The notes beneath the pieces were generated by a model, which did not search any database, had not been told where the DNA came from, and saw only the letters and a program-made list of their open reading frames with translations. Below, piece after piece: positions 14,601 through 15,855 of a stretch of 15,855 bases of DNA (positions within the stretch are counted from its first letter, which is position 1; every line of letters starts with the position of its first letter). Made by a program: the position numbers and the translations under genes. Origin of the DNA: an uncultured Eubacterium sp. (GTDB taxonomy: Bacteria > Bacillota > Clostridia > Lachnospirales > Lachnospiraceae); assembly GCA_900550135.1 (NCBI GenBank), contig URQO01000044.1, positions 1 through 15,855 on the forward strand, written 5' to 3'.

Positions 14601-15855
14601 GAGTTCCATCCACAAAAGTAGCTACCGGTGCTTTGTATTCAACTGTTCCTTTTGCGCTAGCTACCACATTTCCTGCACCATCAACTGTACTGACTACTAC
14701 TTCATATGTTCCATATGAAACTCCTGTAAACTGATATGTAGCAGTTGTACCTGTTACTATAGCATCTTTTCCGTTTACTGTTACCTTGTATGTATATCCT
14801 GCATTTACTGCATCCTGTGCTGGAGTCCATGATATACTTGCCAAACCGCTTTTATCAACTGTTCCTGCAACACCTGTTGGTGCATAATCTTTGGTTGTTG
14901 ATTTTCTAACATAAAATGGTACTGTAGTATTTCCATCTGCTGATGTTACTTCCAACTTGTAGCTTTTGTTAATTACAAGGTCATCCTTCTTTATCCGTAC
15001 ATAAGCTGCATTGGACTTTGTATAATCTGCACCATTTAATTTTACTGTTTTAAATGGAGCACCAATTTCCTTATAGCCAAAATAAATTGTTGTTGCCTCA
15101 TTATTAACTGTTGCAAGATATTTTACACAATCAGTTGGTATGTAATACTGATACTCACCATTTGTTCTCGGTACATCAATCCATGTTGCATCCTCAGGAA
15201 CCATTGGTTTCGTTGTTTCAGTAGGTGCTGTTGTTGTAGGTGTTTCTGTTTCTGTTTCTGTTTCTGTTTCTGTTTCTGTTTCTGTTTCACCTTTAACAAC
15301 CTTTAATGCAAAAACTACATCACCTTTTGTAGAATCTGTATTTGTAACAATCACCTTGAATATATGGTTTTCTTCTCCATCTTTTAAATCAAAAAGACTT
15401 TGTGCCATATATGCCACATCCCCACCATTAGCAACTTTGACGCCATCTGCCGGATAGGTTGTTCCGTCTATAATAACCGAGCTTACTGCTCCACCATTTG
15501 GTAATACGAAAGAAACAAGTGGTGTATCAGCATTGTCATCTTTAAACGGAATCCCCCATGTAGGCTGTTCTAATGATGAAGTTTTATTATACAAACCAAA
15601 GTTTGACTTGTTTACAATTGTATTTTTAAATGATGTCTGAACATAAAATTTGTTTCCATTTACTGCCACATTTGACTGAACAGCACTGTCTTTAAATTCT
15701 GTCCAATTTGGATCATCAAGTTCAGGTATTGTCTGACTTTCTGTCTGTGTCTCTGAAGGTGTTGTTGACTCCGAAATATCCTCAGCACTACCTGTATATA
15801 AATAATATACAACATCACTTGAACCGTATACAAATCTTAAAGAATAATATGTATT
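8653..15855 (-). CDS. Giant CARDB/FN3-like surface protein, at least 2400 aa (N-terminus outside window)
   Basis: The frame is open to the window edge, so the GTG at 15669 is internal and the signal peptide is not visible. Visible residues are numbered from 15855. 1-20: end of a beta module. 21-49: Ser/Thr/Glu linker. About 50-187 and 224-322: Trp-initiated beta modules. 190-205: Glu-Thr repeat linker. About 324-506: two FN3-like domains. 516-702: jelly-roll-like region (NLWNTSGTDSKWNFTVSEA). 704-796: FN3-like. 801-939, 1019-1149 and 1236-1369: three CARDB domains with DISVP.G..YIGDTVTVSVTM.N.G openings and ESNEDNN ends, separated by FN3-like domains. 1373-1701: two Trp modules. 1702-1789: FN3-like. 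1809-1939 and 1949-2099: a clear tandem module pair. 2105-2400: C-terminal domain shared with the 793-aa protein, ending near LVPYDWDN. No LPxTG or membrane anchor. First gene visible in the operon; predicted extracellular adhesin or scaffold. No catalytic motif seen. Confidence 0.9.
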   Translation of the reverse strand, partial: NTYYSLRFVYGSSDVVYYLYTGSAEDISESTTPSETQTESQTIPELDDPNWTEFKDSAVQSNVAVNGNKFYVQTSFKNTIVNKSNFGLYNKTSSLEQPTWGIPFKDDNADTPLVSFVLPNGGAVSSVIIDGTTYPADGVKVANGGDVAYMAQSLFDLKDGEENHIFKVIVTNTDSTKGDVVFALKVVKGETETETETETETETETPTTTAPTETTKPMVPEDATWIDVPRTNGEYQYYIPTDCVKYLATVNNEATTIYFGYKEIGAPFKTVKLNGADYTKSNAAYVRIKKDDLVINKSYKLEVTSADGNTTVPFYVRKSTTKDYAPTGVAGTVDKSGLASISWTPAQDAVNAGYTYKVTVNGKDAIVTGTTATYQFTGVSYGTYEVVVSTVDGAGNVVASAKGTVEYKAPVATFVDGTHNNDAGQWEKYRYEEIKWTAVDDAVKYAVYVDGKLYQTIEDPTQEKTIVPAYAFANGINASGQPTTVGTHTSAIVAIKNGDEIKEKMSDVSSDNIMGQNEFSLYVNYIYGKETNLWNTSGTDSKWNFTVSEAVNDKITKGADVKVDYNSNGYADLTFNNMGKHSGNDQAWTIKAAIYDEAAKNGETQNLGFNIYGPKELIGQTIRIKCCREEVSNGDYTGAGDIYEEKDYTFEEDKDGNAIIEYSMSFESTNDSYDLLFGLGNLDFGSATDKTLRLSDADISTVYGITDLKATGTNTETETGDLFVSWSTNIPNRMLGSYTYQVIIDGEVYNDPTYGTEIPGTVQNITAKDYAVGEHTVVVNSIYHSTITSSKEDKATISKIKKPDLVITDISVPEGTHYIGDTVTVSVTMKNIGNADAVPEAGKNLSVSLFDILSDGTAKQIGNRICHDHEKELINGTETNGYIKAGDTFTAEFPYEIKQLDDNTNFYKLKAVADYDKVVDEGDDEDNNEYTKRFKFYDPLKEVTFTKDNGSIVATWPASNDIKKYIVEYVVNGETKTKTVTANKCDFGDLVAFDEGSTVSVITVGIDDDEHVHATGKPLSDMIISNVSIPKNAYAVGDVIPITVTMKNVGITAGTATGNLTIKPTKAGEILTANVTPSYRFMAEEDYAKEQLAVNQEFKATFNYTVQPEDLTAGTINLGGYADADDFATGGHVKESNEDNNIKEIPVRIITKGTVTLDSNDGNGPVTATWNASTDTGITGYRLQYVVDGKTITKDLTETSYTFDTSEGLDNQSQVKVLVKFEGDDTYYDYADTTAMVDLIVSNVTGPKEGKANVNFNLTATIKNIGTAKVAPTTNDLDGYGKQIHITLKSQDNVKQVIAGGYYKGMVVGETAELPINNIVVTAEGSYKLQIKVDDAGWDLESGMDAGYIPESNEDNNVYTYDMLIKFQQSPMDWTLFTSDGSKDNTDDNGNPFIVVANGSDKRQLEYKVLDTSIDDINYIDIYNKVQAYGGSYVAFGINGNKTMVQRTDGTITTRMYFAQVSSDIAENFTAEKEAMVDYGTPRTVGDGVLQTWDGNGYQLHTRSFAAGKYYIVKIVNDDGSYVTLGLRIKGDLGNWVLAKASDDSDPEKVPVVYHDKYHTINGTIYYDSSDLGLASMSIYNGNHLALTTDGTKPINAKHWKMTMAYASVDAKGNFSEEGPEDLICTENPGTVTLEQTSEIFGLQGNNTILIKMPELMEQIPIHSAKGGQKDSEYYLFKVYYDTENNPDDFVYIPMNIVGDIPAIEEINGLTVSNRGSSLSITWTDSIQQVADGYVYDLYIDGVLKASNVKAGTYNFQGYDEIGSTHTVKVVGKWCEQRTEKTIDYTISEPEKEPEEIIPADKPNYPTDNKWVLISGQHILPVGVEGRLSPTNANIYYYTDEDMTDVTGYNGNYISLNGNDRYFTGTTTKIYVQEGDSTSMVSKSVYDSYYSGQTLMNSSNMFQVPNDFTNDTTYYYVVRVSGNNGNTYKDFYFKVVPTDKSVDDGVSHTGKWRQISGQSQLSVAMGDNSKLQGTISYLDYPIMDEGVTFSDKGGTTSTGTYTYNAQGYNGYYMSLIGDSKYYASGNVKISVSKGSETVLYAEDAKDLTFTEKPIGDQAYSGQVMFETEKVFTVEYATTYYLMKVESGENVAYIPFEIKVNTGNVEILGFQMNTNHQEGGVSEYNPSFRVVSKTSNVMTIGNKLYEVKKMGTVYGINKGTDLSADMTLEGAQSNENVAKFETTPQGKLVGYTTTANDNEYNTYYALTFKYMNYLYASLEQDWSFRAYAVLDMGDGTEKVVYGKNIYTTNMYEIADNLYENQKMGTEDAHNYLYDNILNIVDMYNNANQIANAMFKALGVTSTSDSRYTLINKMVADIHDYGKCIGNYTYKNRTKFVSLRAEDELLELLNNVEGKKSYSCLYDWIYNETETYKRKNGTVYKGCHKLVPYDWDNTIDKDFYKH
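15243..15288 (+). repeat. Hexanucleotide repeat (TTTCTG), 7 perfect copies plus TTTC
   Basis: Seven uninterrupted TTTCTG units and a partial eighth on the plus strand read as GAAACA on the coding strand and give about eight Glu-Thr pairs in the giant protein. Because the unit is two codons, copy-number change would alter linker length without a frameshift. The linker continues as PTTTAPTETTKP, a typical extended spacer between surface domains. Confidence 0.95.

Noticed and set aside
14373..14718. Plus-strand Cys/Ile/Leu-rich frames opposite the giant gene
   Set aside because: They mirror the AT-rich coding strand; the minus-strand frame shows clear domain structure and the antisense frames have no recognisable motif or start signal.
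15243..15288. CRISPR array or direct-repeat element from the TTTCTG tract
   Set aside because: The unit is six bases with no spacers and reads as Glu-Thr codons inside an open frame.
15669..15669. GTG start for the giant protein
   Set aside because: The frame stays open for 62 more codons to the window edge, with a typical Ser/Thr linker and the end of another beta module, and no ribosome binding site or signal peptide is seen at 15669.

Overview
The window suggests a gut-type member of the Clostridia, most likely Lachnospiraceae, for roughly 1.5-15.9 kb. That part is AT-rich. It carries a clostridial-style isoleucyl-tRNA synthetase (IleRS) under a T-box, a relic of a recombination-promoting nuclease/transposase (Rpn family), and an operon of very large secreted beta-domain proteins. 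All of its genes lie on the minus strand. The first ~1.5 kb is different: it is richer in GC (about 60% in sampled lines of the first gene, roughly 40-50% in the second), its genes are on the plus strand, and it changes abruptly at points inside conserved genes. I read it as probably foreign to the rest, either a chimeric assembly join or, less likely, a real rearrangement.

Layout. 1-598: C-terminal end of glutaminyl-tRNA synthetase (glnS), followed at 613-646 by a textbook terminator. About 646-1515: the core of a DUF815-type AAA+ ATPase, apparently cut at both ends. 1493-1939 (minus): the N-terminal ~149 residues of a glycogen/maltodextrin phosphorylase, cut where the ATPase is cut. 2079-5240 (minus): complete ileS, with its terminator at about 2020-2046. 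5331-5611 (minus): isoleucine-specific T-box leader with specifier ATC, preceded by a strong sigma-A-type promoter at 5618-5646. 5691-~5960 (minus): broken Rpn-family nuclease/transposase. 5968-6029: long inverted repeat that acts as terminator of the next operon. 6052-15855 (minus): a tight operon, transcribed from right to left, of a giant surface protein (at least 2400 aa, start outside the window), a 56-aa small protein, and a 793-aa secreted protein.

How the genes work together. ileS is a housekeeping gene that should respond to uncharged tRNA-Ile through its T-box. The right-hand two thirds is an extracellular adhesion or carbohydrate-contact locus. The giant protein has FN3-like domains, three CARDB domains, a jelly-roll-like region, a Thr/Glu hexanucleotide-repeat linker and tandem Trp-initiated beta modules. 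The 793-aa protein has a signal peptide, four FN3-like domains and a jelly-roll-like region. Both end in the same uncharacterised C-terminal domain, which finishes in [LV]PYxWD. Neither has LPxTG or a C-terminal membrane segment, so this domain may be their surface-retention or assembly unit. The 56-aa protein between them has a good ribosome binding site and is only 32 and 16 nt from its neighbours. It is the least explained and most interesting gene of the locus.
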